In this document: positions 7,716 through 16,390 of the stretch, in pieces
How positions within the stretch are numbered: position 1 is the first letter of the stretch
How the letters are laid out: every line of letters starts with the position of its first letter
DNA from: Alteromonas aquimaris
Lineage (GTDB): Bacteria; Pseudomonadota; Gammaproteobacteria; Enterobacterales; Alteromonadaceae
Direction of reading: 5' to 3'
Assembly: GCF_026183695.1 (NCBI RefSeq)
Contig: NZ_JAPFRD010000005.1
Coordinates: 146,033-210,032, forward strand
Length of the DNA stretch: 64,000 bases
Made by a program: the position numbers and the translations under genes
Notes under the pieces: model-generated
The model's input: only the letters and a program-made list of their open reading frames with translations
Databases searched by the model: none
Told to the model about the DNA's origin: nothing

Positions 7716-9506
7716 GTGCAGTTGTTCACTGAGATATTTGCTCAAACTGGTATTTTTTGGGCGTTAACCGCTATTTTATTGAAACTCAATAAAATTATTC
7801 GCGCTAAACGTGGCGCATTAATATCGATGGTAAATCTAAGTGATCATTTGATCATTCTTTCCATATCGTTGCTTTTCATCATACTCACACAAGCGTTTAA
7901 CTATTCTTTTTTCATCTACCCATTAGCTGCTTTACTCACAGTATATGGTTTTTTGCTTTGGCTTGATGCGTTGCTATTTGTTCAGTATAGGCTAGAAGTC
8001 AATCGACAAACTATTTCATGGTTCTTTACTGGCAGCAAAGGAATAAGCAAAGGAATACCTCACCTTTTTAGTCTCGGAAATCGCGATCCATGGTTGTTTG
8101 TTGTTCCGTTTCTTTGGTTTGGCTTAGTGCTGATGCAAACCCTTTCACCCCACTTTCTTAGTTCGTTTTTAAGTTCAGAGTGGCATAGCGTTGCGGGCGG
8201 TATAACCATGTTTGCGGGGGCAACGGTTGTTATAACTCATCAAATGAAGCGATATTTTTCTCTAAAACATCCCTTTTTTTCTTCGGTAAGCTTGCTCGGT
8301 AAAATTTTTCATTGCGATCATTTTGAGGGCGATGAATCTATTTTGTTAAAGCCGGAGCATCAGTCATTGATTGCACCAGAAAGTGTAGAGCGTGAACCAA
8401 CAAAGTCGTTTGGCCAATGTAAAAACGCTAACGTCATTCTCATTACAATGGAGTCACTCGGCAACTATTTGAAATCCTCAACCGCCGATGGAATAAAGTC
8501 TCAAATTGCGAAACGATTTGGAGAGAATAGTTGGACTAGCAAACAACATTTTTGCCTCTGTCCCAATACCACTGTGGCAACTAATCAGATTTATACTGGT
8601 GGCTATTCTAATAACCCTTACAATCGCAAAGATAGCCTTTACCCAGGAAGTGAGCCTCTACATATAAAGCATTTGAAGGCAAACGGATATACAACGCTGT
8701 TTTTAGATAGTGCCGATATTGGACTTTATGACTACCACAAACTGCTTACTCGTATCGGCTTCGACCACGTGTGGGGAACGAAGGATATCCCCGAACAAGG
8801 TTTAGAGGCTGATTATCGTTTGTGGAACATGGTTGATGAAATTGCCAGCAAAGTGAATGATAGCCCATTTTTCTTGCATCTGATAAATGATCAGACGCAT
8901 ATGCCGTATAAGGTTGTTGATACAAAAAGATTTTCTCGCCATAAGGGCAGTAGTGATAAAGCAACATACCTTAACGCAGCTGAAGAAGTTGATTTCATCT
9001 TCGACACCTTTCTTAACCGACTTGCAGATAAAGTCGACCTATCAAACACGATTTTGATTTTCACAGGTGATCATGGTGAATCGTTCGGGGAATATGGCTA
9101 TAACTTCCACAGTAACTCTATAATTTTTCCTCAAGTGCAAGTCCCCTTTATGCTTACGCATCCTGCTTTAAGGTCTATGGATATAGCACATTCAAGTCAC
9201 TTTGATATATTCCCTACCTTGTTTGATTTGCTAGGAATTTCATTTGACTACCCGTGTTTAGGCAAATCAATGCTTGATGAATCGCGTGAGTTTGCCTACT
9301 TCTTTCATTCGGCAACACTGAAGGGCAATACGCCAGCAAATTTTGGTGTTTTGTACGACGAAGGACTTTTCTGGGTCGACCGTTTATTTAATCAAGTCAG
9401 GCATGTACAAGGCAATTATAAAAGTAAAAATCTCGTTGGTAAAAAACGGGACTATTATTGTTACCTGTTGCAGCGGATGCTAAAAGTGCGGGGATTAATG
9501 AAGTAA
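7716..9506 (+). CDS. Membrane-anchored sulfatase/LTA-synthase-superfamily transferase
   Basis: A 596-residue protein with a hydrophobic N-terminal third (several membrane segments between about residues 5 and 190) and an alkaline-phosphatase-superfamily domain. The domain shows VILITMESLGN (metal-binding Glu), CPNTTVATNQIYTGGY with the candidate nucleophile Thr285 or Thr286, LFLDSADIG, HLINDQTHMPY and FTGDHGESFGEYG around residues 449-460. Members move phosphoethanolamine, glycerol phosphate or similar groups outside the inner membrane, or hydrolyse sulfate esters. The substrate cannot be read here. The start is GTG with GGAG six bases upstream, directly after the luxC-like gene. AT-rich composition begins around here. 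Confidence 0.7.
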   Translation: MQLFTEIFAQTGIFWALTAILLKLNKIIRAKRGALISMVNLSDHLIILSISLLFIILTQAFNYSFFIYPLAALLTVYGFLLWLDALLFVQYRLEVNRQTISWFFTGSKGISKGIPHLFSLGNRDPWLFVVPFLWFGLVLMQTLSPHFLSSFLSSEWHSVAGGITMFAGATVVITHQMKRYFSLKHPFFSSVSLLGKIFHCDHFEGDESILLKPEHQSLIAPESVEREPTKSFGQCKNANVILITMESLGNYLKSSTADGIKSQIAKRFGENSWTSKQHFCLCPNTTVATNQIYTGGYSNNPYNRKDSLYPGSEPLHIKHLKANGYTTLFLDSADIGLYDYHKLLTRIGFDHVWGTKDIPEQGLEADYRLWNMVDEIASKVNDSPFFLHLINDQTHMPYKVVDTKRFSRHKGSSDKATYLNAAEEVDFIFDTFLNRLADKVDLSNTILIFTGDHGESFGEYGYNFHSNSIIFPQVQVPFMLTHPALRSMDIAHSSHFDIFPTLFDLLGISFDYPCLGKSMLDESREFAYFFHSATLKGNTPANFGVLYDEGLFWVDRLFNQVRHVQGNYKSKNLVGKKRDYYCYLLQRMLKVRGLMK

Positions 9507-9614
9507 CTTCATAAATAAGCAAAATCAGTAGGTACGAAGAAGTGGTGTGACTTGAAAAGTGAAAATAGCCTCCGCTACACAAGTACACAGTAGCATGAGT
9601 GAAAAAGAACAATT

Positions 9615-10769
9615 TTGAATGCGTTGAAATCTAAAAAATTAGAAGGTCCATTAGAGATTGTCATAACTGTAGACGACAAATTCTGTTGCCATTTATGGGT
9701 ATTGCTCAGAAGCATCGTTACTAGTTGTCAATGTGAAGTTAATTTTCACGTTATTGCTAATTCGGTCAATGAAGATAGCAAGGTGAAACTTAAAACCGCA
9801 ATGGAACTAGATGGCAATTTGACGTTTTACGACGTTGATGAGCAAACTAGGGGCCGTATTTCGGCATTACCATTAAGTGCTAGTTATCTAAACCGATTGG
9901 ATATGGTGACATATCTACGACTTTTGTTAGCCGAAATACTTCCAGATAGCATAAAGCGAGTTTTGTATTTGGACTGTGATATGGTGGCACTGGGAGATAT
10001 AAGCGAACTCGCACACGTTGAGATTTCTGAATTCTTAGCCGCTGTTGTGAGTGATGCAAAACTCTCCAGGCAAGATTATACGGCTACATTGGGAATGCAT
10101 ACTAACCGCTATTTCAATGCTGGATTGATGCTGATTAACTTAGAGAAGTGGCGCTCCTTCAATGTTGCTGAAAAAGCACTTCAACTTTTGTGCTCAGGCA
10201 AGCAGTATGCATACAACGATCAAGACGTATTGAATATATTATTTCAGAACAAATTGCTGTATTTATCTTCAGTTTACAATTTTCAGACATATGATGTTGG
10301 AGTTAGCTCGCTAGCTAACAACGCAAAAATTGTGCATTTTACCACTGCAGAAAAGCCTTGGCATGCGTCAAGCGTTCATCCTTTTCGTCAATATTATTGG
10401 AAAATTCGGAACCAAGGACCGTACAAAGGAGAGCCTGAGATCTATTTGGATAGTCATGACAAACTGTTAATAGCTAAATTATTCGATATGGCTGATAACA
10501 ATAAATCCAAAGTCGTCATATGTGGGGCAGGGCATAAAGGACGTCGTATTTTTCAGAAAGCCAGCGTTGAAGAAACAGTTCCAATTAAAATTATCGGTTT
10601 TATCGACAAGCAAATTACCAGTCCCTATCAGGGCGTGCCAGTGAAAAACTCTCCCAAGTTTTTCCCTGGTGCTGATTATTTCGTCATTGCATCACAAGCA
10701 TACACGCAAGAGATTTATCAAACGCTTATAGACGGGGGAGTGAACCAAGCAAAAATAATATCTATTTAA
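9615..10769 (+). CDS. GT8-family glycosyltransferase with C-terminal Rossmann-like module
   Basis: Residues 10-270 form a GT-A domain of family GT8 (LgtC/glycogenin-like): LEIVITVDDKF, YLRLLLAEILPD, VLYLDCDMVALGD with the metal-binding Asp120-x-Asp122, RYFNAGLMLINLEKW, NDQDVLNILF and IVHFTTAEKPW. A separate module starts near residue 296 with KVVICGAGHKGRR, continues IIGFIDKQ, and ends GADYFVIASQAYTQEIY. The same arrangement recurs at the C-termini of the next four proteins. Start is TTG 9615; no strong Shine-Dalgarno is visible. The preceding 108-base gap shows nothing clear. Confidence 0.8.
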   Translation: MNALKSKKLEGPLEIVITVDDKFCCHLWVLLRSIVTSCQCEVNFHVIANSVNEDSKVKLKTAMELDGNLTFYDVDEQTRGRISALPLSASYLNRLDMVTYLRLLLAEILPDSIKRVLYLDCDMVALGDISELAHVEISEFLAAVVSDAKLSRQDYTATLGMHTNRYFNAGLMLINLEKWRSFNVAEKALQLLCSGKQYAYNDQDVLNILFQNKLLYLSSVYNFQTYDVGVSSLANNAKIVHFTTAEKPWHASSVHPFRQYYWKIRNQGPYKGEPEIYLDSHDKLLIAKLFDMADNNKSKVVICGAGHKGRRIFQKASVEETVPIKIIGFIDKQITSPYQGVPVKNSPKFFPGADYFVIASQAYTQEIYQTLIDGGVNQAKIISI

Positions 10770-10884
10770 GGTTTTATAGAGAGTTAGTTCTAGCAAATAG
10801 GAGTTTGGTTTAGTTTGTGTGCACAAGATGGTCTATTTGACGTGTATTATTATTTCAGTATCGATGCCCAGACAGTGGAGTAAA

Positions 10885-10910
10885 ACATTAACTTCAAAGA
10901 TTGTTAATGT
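10885..10910. repeat. Perfect 8-bp inverted repeat upstream of the GT2 gene
   Basis: ACATTAAC at 10885-10892 and GTTAATGT at 10903-10910 are exact reverse complements with a 10-base spacer. It lies in the 189-base gap between the GT8 gene and the GT2 gene. The symmetry would suit a dimeric regulator or a weak hairpin; there is no T-tract, so it is not a factor-independent terminator. The rest of the gap shows no gene. Confidence 0.45.
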
Positions 10911-10958
10911 AATCAAATATGAAACAACTAATGCTTCTTTATCGACAAAGAGTTTTTA

Positions 10959-12098
10959 ATGAAAACTGTTGAAGGCCCACTGGTCTCTGTAATCGTGCCT
11001 AACTACAACCACGCAGATTACCTGGAAGAGAGGTTGCGCTCGATTCAATCCCAGACTTATAAAAATCTCGAAATCATTTTGTTGGATGATGCAAGTAATG
11101 ATAATAGCATCGAAATTTTAAACAAATTTGCACACAGTGAGTCTCGAGTAAAAAAATGTATTTTTAATACAGTTAATAGCGGTCAGGTGAACTCACAATG
11201 GCTCACTGGAATTAACTCTGCTAACGGCGATTTTATCTGGATAGCGGAGAGTGATGACTCTTCTTCAAGTGATTTTTTGGGCACTCTATTATCTGAATTA
11301 CAGCAAAGCGCAGAATGTGGCCTTATCTACTGTGACTCGAATGTCATAAATGAGCGGGGTACGATTCTCAGAAGGTACGATTTTAGTTCTCCGAAATATA
11401 AATCTATCTGGAATAATGATTTTTCAATGAATGGCAGGGAATTTATCAGTAACTTCTTAATACACAGAAACGTTATTCCGAATGTGAGTGGGGTGTTATT
11501 CAGAGCGGATTTATTGAGGGATAAAATCAACCAGAACAAATTAAGATATTGCGCAGACTGGTTTTTGTACATCAACATACTGTTGAGTAGTAATGTTAAA
11601 TATTTAAACAAACCTCTTAATTATTTCAGAAAGCATGACTTTACCACGCGAAATCACAATATAAGTACGTATCGAAGAGAGTTGAAAGAAAAAATTTATA
11701 TTTTGCGGTACCTTCTTAACATTTTTGATGATACTGAGACTGGGAACATCAAACGCTCACTCAGTTTCTTCTTTTCCAATAGACACAAGTATCGCAGAAT
11801 TAGTCGAGCCATATCGAGTATCCGACAGCATAAGCAGATTGCGTGTAGAATAATACTTTATGGGGTCAATGATATTAGTGAATGTTTGACGAAAGATTTG
11901 GTAAACCTTGCTTCTCGTATTTTTATCGTTGATACGTATAAGTGTGACGGCGAGTTGTCAGGCGTATCAGTTAGAAATATTCAACATTTCGATTTTAAAT
12001 CCGATGACTATGTCGTGCTTTGCACATTATCCCATCATGCGGAAATGCGTAATACGCTCGATTCAATAGGATTTAACGGAACGATTATCAATGTGTGA
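10959..12098 (+). CDS. GT2-family glycosyltransferase with C-terminal Rossmann-like module
   Basis: The N-terminal GT2 domain shows VSVIVPNYNHADYLEERL, ILLDDASNDNS and FIWIAESDDSSS, with the metal-binding acidic cluster at residues 97-100, followed by NVSGVLFRADLL and YFRKHDFTTR. It is an inverting GT-A enzyme of unknown donor. From about residue 296 a C-terminal module begins with RIILYGVNDIS, continues IFIVDTYK and ends DDYVVLCTLSHHAEM. It parallels the modules in the flanking proteins, although its glycine pattern is weaker. Base composition is strongly AT-rich. The stop is eight bases before the next ATG. Confidence 0.8.
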   Translation: MKTVEGPLVSVIVPNYNHADYLEERLRSIQSQTYKNLEIILLDDASNDNSIEILNKFAHSESRVKKCIFNTVNSGQVNSQWLTGINSANGDFIWIAESDDSSSSDFLGTLLSELQQSAECGLIYCDSNVINERGTILRRYDFSSPKYKSIWNNDFSMNGREFISNFLIHRNVIPNVSGVLFRADLLRDKINQNKLRYCADWFLYINILLSSNVKYLNKPLNYFRKHDFTTRNHNISTYRRELKEKIYILRYLLNIFDDTETGNIKRSLSFFFSNRHKYRRISRAISSIRQHKQIACRIILYGVNDISECLTKDLVNLASRIFIVDTYKCDGELSGVSVRNIQHFDFKSDDYVVLCTLSHHAEMRNTLDSIGFNGTIINV

Positions 12099-12105
12099 GA
12101 ATTGA

Positions 12106-13509
12106 ATGGATAAAATTGTCGTTTTTACAAGTATTACAAAAAACTATTTGGCTAAAGCAAAAGTTCTGGCTAAATCATTTAAGGCATTTCATCCTGATAT
12201 TGAATTTCATTGCGTTTTCTCAGAGAGTCTGGATGAACATGAAGATGCCAAAACGTACTCTGCTTTTGATCGGGTAGTTGGCTTACACCAAGTAGCTGAA
12301 ACATTTTCTCTTCAATGGCTATTTATGCATTCATTGGTAGAAACCTGTACGACGGTTAAGCCACTCTATCTAACAAAACTGTTAAAGGAAGGCGTTACTA
12401 AAGTTATCTATTTAGACCCTGACACCAAGGTATTTCATTCCTTAGAAACAATACTTGAATGGTTGGATTCATATGAGATTTGTCTTACTCCCCACATCAC
12501 TGGAATTGATTTCGAAAGACAGTCCATTTTAGATAACGAAATTTCTGCAGCGAAACATGGGGTATATAATTTAGGTTTTTTCGCTGTTAGTTCGGGCAGT
12601 GAGGGAAAAAAATTCGCACAGTGGTGGGCAGATCGCGTAGTCAATTTTGGTTATGCGCAAACTTTTATGGGATGTTTTACCGATCAAAAAATCTGTGACT
12701 TTGTTCCTGCTTATTTTGACAAAGTACTCATATCCAGGCACCCCGGCCTGAATGTTGCTCATTGGAATCTGAGCACAAGGAACATTACGGTTGAAAATGA
12801 CATTTATTATGTTAATGGCCAACCCCTGTTATTTTACCATTTCTCGTCTTTCGACTCAGGTGTTGGTGAAAAAATGGCCTTTAAGTATTCTGAAGGCAAC
12901 AAAAGTTTGGTAAATCAAATCTGGTTGAAATACATCAAGGAAAATGAAGAGCAAGGCAGTAGCGAATCTTCTCAGGCACCATGGCCGCTAGCCTATTTCG
13001 ATAATGGGCAAGCCATCACGCTACCTATGCGCCTTTTCTATCGGCAGAATAATTTTTGCCGTTATATATTTGAAAATCCCTTCGCTACATCCGGTAATAG
13101 TTTTTTGAAGTATTGGCATGAAAACGATGAGTGCCGGAAATTTGAGAACGCATGGAAGCAAGCAACTGATTTTTTAAGCGGATTCTCGTTCCCCGGAGCC
13201 GATCAGTTTCTGGAAAAAAAATTAACAGCATTGTCTACCTTTGTTAAGCCCGAAATTGGCAGGTTGTTTATTTATGGGCTTAATAAATATGCGAGCGAAG
13301 TCATCGATATTTTGACCTTAAAAGGTATAGACAAATTTATCCTGCTCGATATAGATCCTGAAAAATCAGTTAATGGCGCCACAGCGTCTACGCCAGATTC
13401 TTTCCAATTTAATGAGTTCGACAAAGTCATCATATGTGGTAAAGCTAAACAAAAAGAAATGCGTGCCACCATCGTTCGCTATAGCACTAGTGAGCCCGAA
13501 TTTTTATGA
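12106..13509 (+). CDS. GT-A-fold glycosyltransferase (GT8-like) with C-terminal Rossmann-like module
   Basis: A 467-residue protein. The N-terminal domain starts DKIVVFTSITKNYLAKAKVL and carries VIYLDPDTKVF with Asp104-x-Asp106 as the probable metal motif. It continues with GVYNLGFFAVSSG, WWADRV, PGLNVAHWNLSTR and LLFYHFSSFD, the pattern of bacterial GT8-like or nucleotide-diphosphosugar transferase proteins from surface-polysaccharide loci. A linker follows, then a C-terminal module from about residue 384 (RLFIYGLNKYASEV, FILLDIDPEK, DKVIICGKAKQKEM). Its stop overlaps the next start (ATGATGG), indicating translational coupling. Confidence 0.75.
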   Translation: MDKIVVFTSITKNYLAKAKVLAKSFKAFHPDIEFHCVFSESLDEHEDAKTYSAFDRVVGLHQVAETFSLQWLFMHSLVETCTTVKPLYLTKLLKEGVTKVIYLDPDTKVFHSLETILEWLDSYEICLTPHITGIDFERQSILDNEISAAKHGVYNLGFFAVSSGSEGKKFAQWWADRVVNFGYAQTFMGCFTDQKICDFVPAYFDKVLISRHPGLNVAHWNLSTRNITVENDIYYVNGQPLLFYHFSSFDSGVGEKMAFKYSEGNKSLVNQIWLKYIKENEEQGSSESSQAPWPLAYFDNGQAITLPMRLFYRQNNFCRYIFENPFATSGNSFLKYWHENDECRKFENAWKQATDFLSGFSFPGADQFLEKKLTALSTFVKPEIGRLFIYGLNKYASEVIDILTLKGIDKFILLDIDPEKSVNGATASTPDSFQFNEFDKVIICGKAKQKEMRATIVRYSTSEPEFL

Positions 13510-15080
13510 TGGAATATGAACAAAAGAGGCTGATGGTATGCTGGGAAAATGAGCTCGAAAAAGCGTTGGCTTACCGAGAAGAACTGCATTTAACTCATAT
13601 TTTGATATTCGACAAAAATGGTAATAGCAGTCTCGCTAATTACGATGTTCCCAGTTTAACTTTATGTAATGCCGACTTAACCCGATTTTCTCATAGAGAG
13701 CCAGTATTAAAGGCACATTCTAACCTAATGATGTGGCTATATAACGAGAAAAGCTTCTCAGACGTTTACTGCACTCGAAAAAATGGATTAGCATATTTGT
13801 TGCTCAAGTGTAAGCAGGTGAGTTCGCGCTTAGACGATACCCACTTGCATCTGTGGGGAGAGCCTTCTGCTCAGCAAAGGCTTGAAGAATACAACACATA
13901 TGCATCAAGAGATGAGCTACTGCAGTTATTTCTGGAAAGAAACCAGGAGTTAGTGAGTGCTGATGTTGCCTGTGATGAACAAAATACAGAACAAAAAGTA
14001 TCGTTAATCATTCCCTGTTTCAATCGAACACAATTTCTCTCACAAACACTTCATTCGATTAGCCGTCAAACCTATAAAAATTATGATGTTGTGATTATTG
14101 ATGATGGCAGTTCTGTTGAGGCGCAGCAGAAAATAAAAAGCATAATAGAAACGTTCCAAAATCTCACTATCAAATTTGTGGTTAATCGAAAGTCTGTAGG
14201 TGCATCAAAAGCGCGCAATCTGGGAGTTGATGCAACGGATGCGCCTCTGATTATGTTCGTGGATGATGATGACGTACTTCACCCAGAAGCAGTAACGAAT
14301 CTTGTTAGCGCCATGCATCGCACCCAGTCGGACTTTGTCACTACGTCATTTTGTTACTTTGAAGGAAATACCTACCCTAGTTTTTCGCAAACAGAAGCAA
14401 CACTGATTCACTTCCATTCAGACCAGAACTGGTTAGCCGCATTAACTTATAACTGTGTCGGGGGAATCACCACCCTTTTTAAACGAAGTGTTTTTTGCAA
14501 AGCGGGTGGATTTGTCAGTACACAACACGCAGGGGAGGAGGATTGGCAATTAATTTTAAAGCTTTCAATCTCAGGGGCAAAGTCTGCGACTTTCCCTTAT
14601 CCTATGCTTTGGTATAGAAACACACCATCAAGCCTTAGTAAAAGAGTTAATACTTATCACAGTAGAAAGCATCTCTTTGCGTTATATAAACAGGTCTTAC
14701 CCAAACAACTTCATCATCTACCCGAATATGTTTCTCATCTGCATGAAGAGAAAGCGCAGCAAAGTATTGAGGCCGCATTATTTAAACTAGGTTTAAAGCT
14801 TGCCGGTAATAATCAGCAACCCATTTATGTATATGGGGCAGGCAAGTTAGGTAATAAAGTTCTATCAGTACTTTCTCACTCGGAGCTATTTGATAGAGTA
14901 ATGGGAGTCATCGATATCAATGCTGCAAAAGTCAGGGTTGAGTTTAATATTCCAGTTAGAACTTTATCAGAAACACATATTGATAAGGATGCTGTTGTTA
15001 TAATTGCGTCACTTAAATTTGTCGATGAGATAATAGCTGCGTTATCGACGTTTAATGTAACTATTCTGAGGCTGGATTGA
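13506..15080 (+). CDS. Three-part protein: degenerate N-terminal region, GT2 glycosyltransferase, Rossmann-like module
   Basis: A 524-residue protein. Residues 1-160 have no sure family. The stretch SDVYCTRKNGLAYLLL followed by DDTHLHLWGEPSAQQRLEEY recalls the N-terminal half of GT-B (GT4-like) enzymes, so it may be a relic of one. Residues 165-400 are a clear GT2 domain: VSLIIPCFNRTQFLSQTL, VVIIDDGSS, ASKARNLGVD, LIMFVDDDDVLHPEA, GGITTLFKRSVF and GEEDWQLILKL. The C-terminal module starts near residue 437 with PIYVYGAGKLGNKVL, then VMGVIDINAAK and DAVVIIASLKFVDEI. This is the clearest example of the shared module, with the full GxGxxG pattern. Confidence 0.8.
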   Translation: MMEYEQKRLMVCWENELEKALAYREELHLTHILIFDKNGNSSLANYDVPSLTLCNADLTRFSHREPVLKAHSNLMMWLYNEKSFSDVYCTRKNGLAYLLLKCKQVSSRLDDTHLHLWGEPSAQQRLEEYNTYASRDELLQLFLERNQELVSADVACDEQNTEQKVSLIIPCFNRTQFLSQTLHSISRQTYKNYDVVIIDDGSSVEAQQKIKSIIETFQNLTIKFVVNRKSVGASKARNLGVDATDAPLIMFVDDDDVLHPEAVTNLVSAMHRTQSDFVTTSFCYFEGNTYPSFSQTEATLIHFHSDQNWLAALTYNCVGGITTLFKRSVFCKAGGFVSTQHAGEEDWQLILKLSISGAKSATFPYPMLWYRNTPSSLSKRVNTYHSRKHLFALYKQVLPKQLHHLPEYVSHLHEEKAQQSIEAALFKLGLKLAGNNQQPIYVYGAGKLGNKVLSVLSHSELFDRVMGVIDINAAKVRVEFNIPVRTLSETHIDKDAVVIIASLKFVDEIIAALSTFNVTILRLD

Positions 15081-15089
15081 TAATTTTCG

Positions 15090-16217
15090 ATGGACAATAA
15101 ATTAGTTGTAGTGCTAGGAATGCATCGCTCAGGCACGAGCGTTATTGCAAGTCTTGTTGAACAATGCGGTATTTCTACTGGAAATAATTTGCAAGAAGCT
15201 GGACCTGATAACCCTAAAGGTTATTGGGAAGATGCGACCATAGTTGGTATCAATAATCGATTATTAAACTCCTTGAATAAAAGTTGGTATTCACTGACAT
15301 GGCTTTCGTTAGACGATATTCAGATAAGTCCGCTTTTTATTGAGTTGAAACAACAGGCGATAGCTTATTTGACTAGTATGCTCAAGAAGCATGGCGATAT
15401 AGTGGTGAAAGATCCCAGAATGGCTACTTTGCTACCGTTTTGGGTTGAGGTTTTTACGAGACTCAATGTAGAAGTTCAATATGTAATCACCAAAAGAAAT
15501 CCGATGGCAATAGCAAAGTCATTATATAAAAGAGATTCCTTCGATATTGAATATGCGACTCAGCTAATTTTTTTAAATTGGGCTTCTATCGTACAGAATC
15601 TACCCGAATCTGCTTCATCCACGATAGTTGATTTCGAAGAGGTTGCACTGGACGAATTAACTGTAAAGGAAGCTTTGTCATCATTTCTAAATTGCAGCAT
15701 AAATATAAATACACCAGCCAGGTTTGAAAAACTGCTTGTACATAATAATCCTGATCTACTTCAATCAGGCTTTATTTGGCAGCAACGTTTCATGTCAAAT
15801 TTTCCGTACGAACCGGTTGACGAACAAAGAATCCTGTCACTTAGTTTATTTTATCATGCTCTTAATGTCGCGTATCTTCAACCTATGCACCAGAAATATG
15901 TGATTAATGAAATTAAAAGAATTGCCGATAGTTATAAACACAAAAGAGTAGTTTTATACGGGGCGAGTGAACTGGCGTCTGCATTGGTTGGGCAATTATT
16001 TGATTCAATAATTCTGGCGGTTGATTATGCTGCAATAGATGATCATCAGATTAATAGGTTCGGACTGTTCTTTCGCTCTCCCAAAACCCTCGCTGAAGTA
16101 GCACATGATGTGATTTTAGTTGCTGTAGCCGGAAGAAAAGCTGAAATAATGAAAATTCTTAGTCAGTTCTCCAACAAAAAAATTGTTTTTGTAGACGAAT
16201 TATTATTCAAAAAGTGA
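15090..16217 (+). CDS. Sulfotransferase with C-terminal Rossmann-like module
   Basis: The N-terminal domain has the PAPS 5'-phosphosulfate loop GMHRSGTS at residues 10-17. Other family marks are NPKGYWEDATIVGINNRLL, DPRMATLLPFW and YVITKRNPMAIAKSLYKRD, the arginine/serine 3'-phosphate site. It should transfer a sulfo group from PAPS to a glycan hydroxyl. From about residue 284 the tail is RVVLYGASELASAL, IILAVDYAAID and HDVILVAVAGRKAEIM, the same kind of module as in the four preceding glycosyltransferases. No PAPS synthesis genes are in the window. Its start lies nine bases after the previous stop. Confidence 0.8.
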   Translation: MDNKLVVVLGMHRSGTSVIASLVEQCGISTGNNLQEAGPDNPKGYWEDATIVGINNRLLNSLNKSWYSLTWLSLDDIQISPLFIELKQQAIAYLTSMLKKHGDIVVKDPRMATLLPFWVEVFTRLNVEVQYVITKRNPMAIAKSLYKRDSFDIEYATQLIFLNWASIVQNLPESASSTIVDFEEVALDELTVKEALSSFLNCSININTPARFEKLLVHNNPDLLQSGFIWQQRFMSNFPYEPVDEQRILSLSLFYHALNVAYLQPMHQKYVINEIKRIADSYKHKRVVLYGASELASALVGQLFDSIILAVDYAAIDDHQINRFGLFFRSPKTLAEVAHDVILVAVAGRKAEIMKILSQFSNKKIVFVDELLFKK

Positions 16218-16280
16218 AATAACAGTTATCACGCCCAAAATAATAATGAATAGTCTTAACTAGTCGGAATTATTTCCTAA

Positions 16281-16325
16281 GGTAAACCAATGGTAAACGG
16301 ATGGTAAATTAAACAACGGTTTACA
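16281..16325. repeat. GGTAAA iterons with 11-bp spacing
   Basis: GGTAAA occurs at 16281, 16292 and 16303, exactly 11 bases apart (about one helical turn). Two copies share the longer GGTAAAC and are preceded by an AT dinucleotide in the pattern. An inverted copy, GTTTAC, lies at 16319-16324. It sits about 65-110 bases before the 723-residue fusion gene, in a 173-base gap that has no gene. It looks like a binding site for a regulator that loads cooperatively; the regulator is unknown. Confidence 0.45.
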
Positions 16326-16390
16326 TATCAGCTTTATACTCCATGACACTATAGCGTAACTAGTGTCTGAGGTGACGGAGACAAAATACA

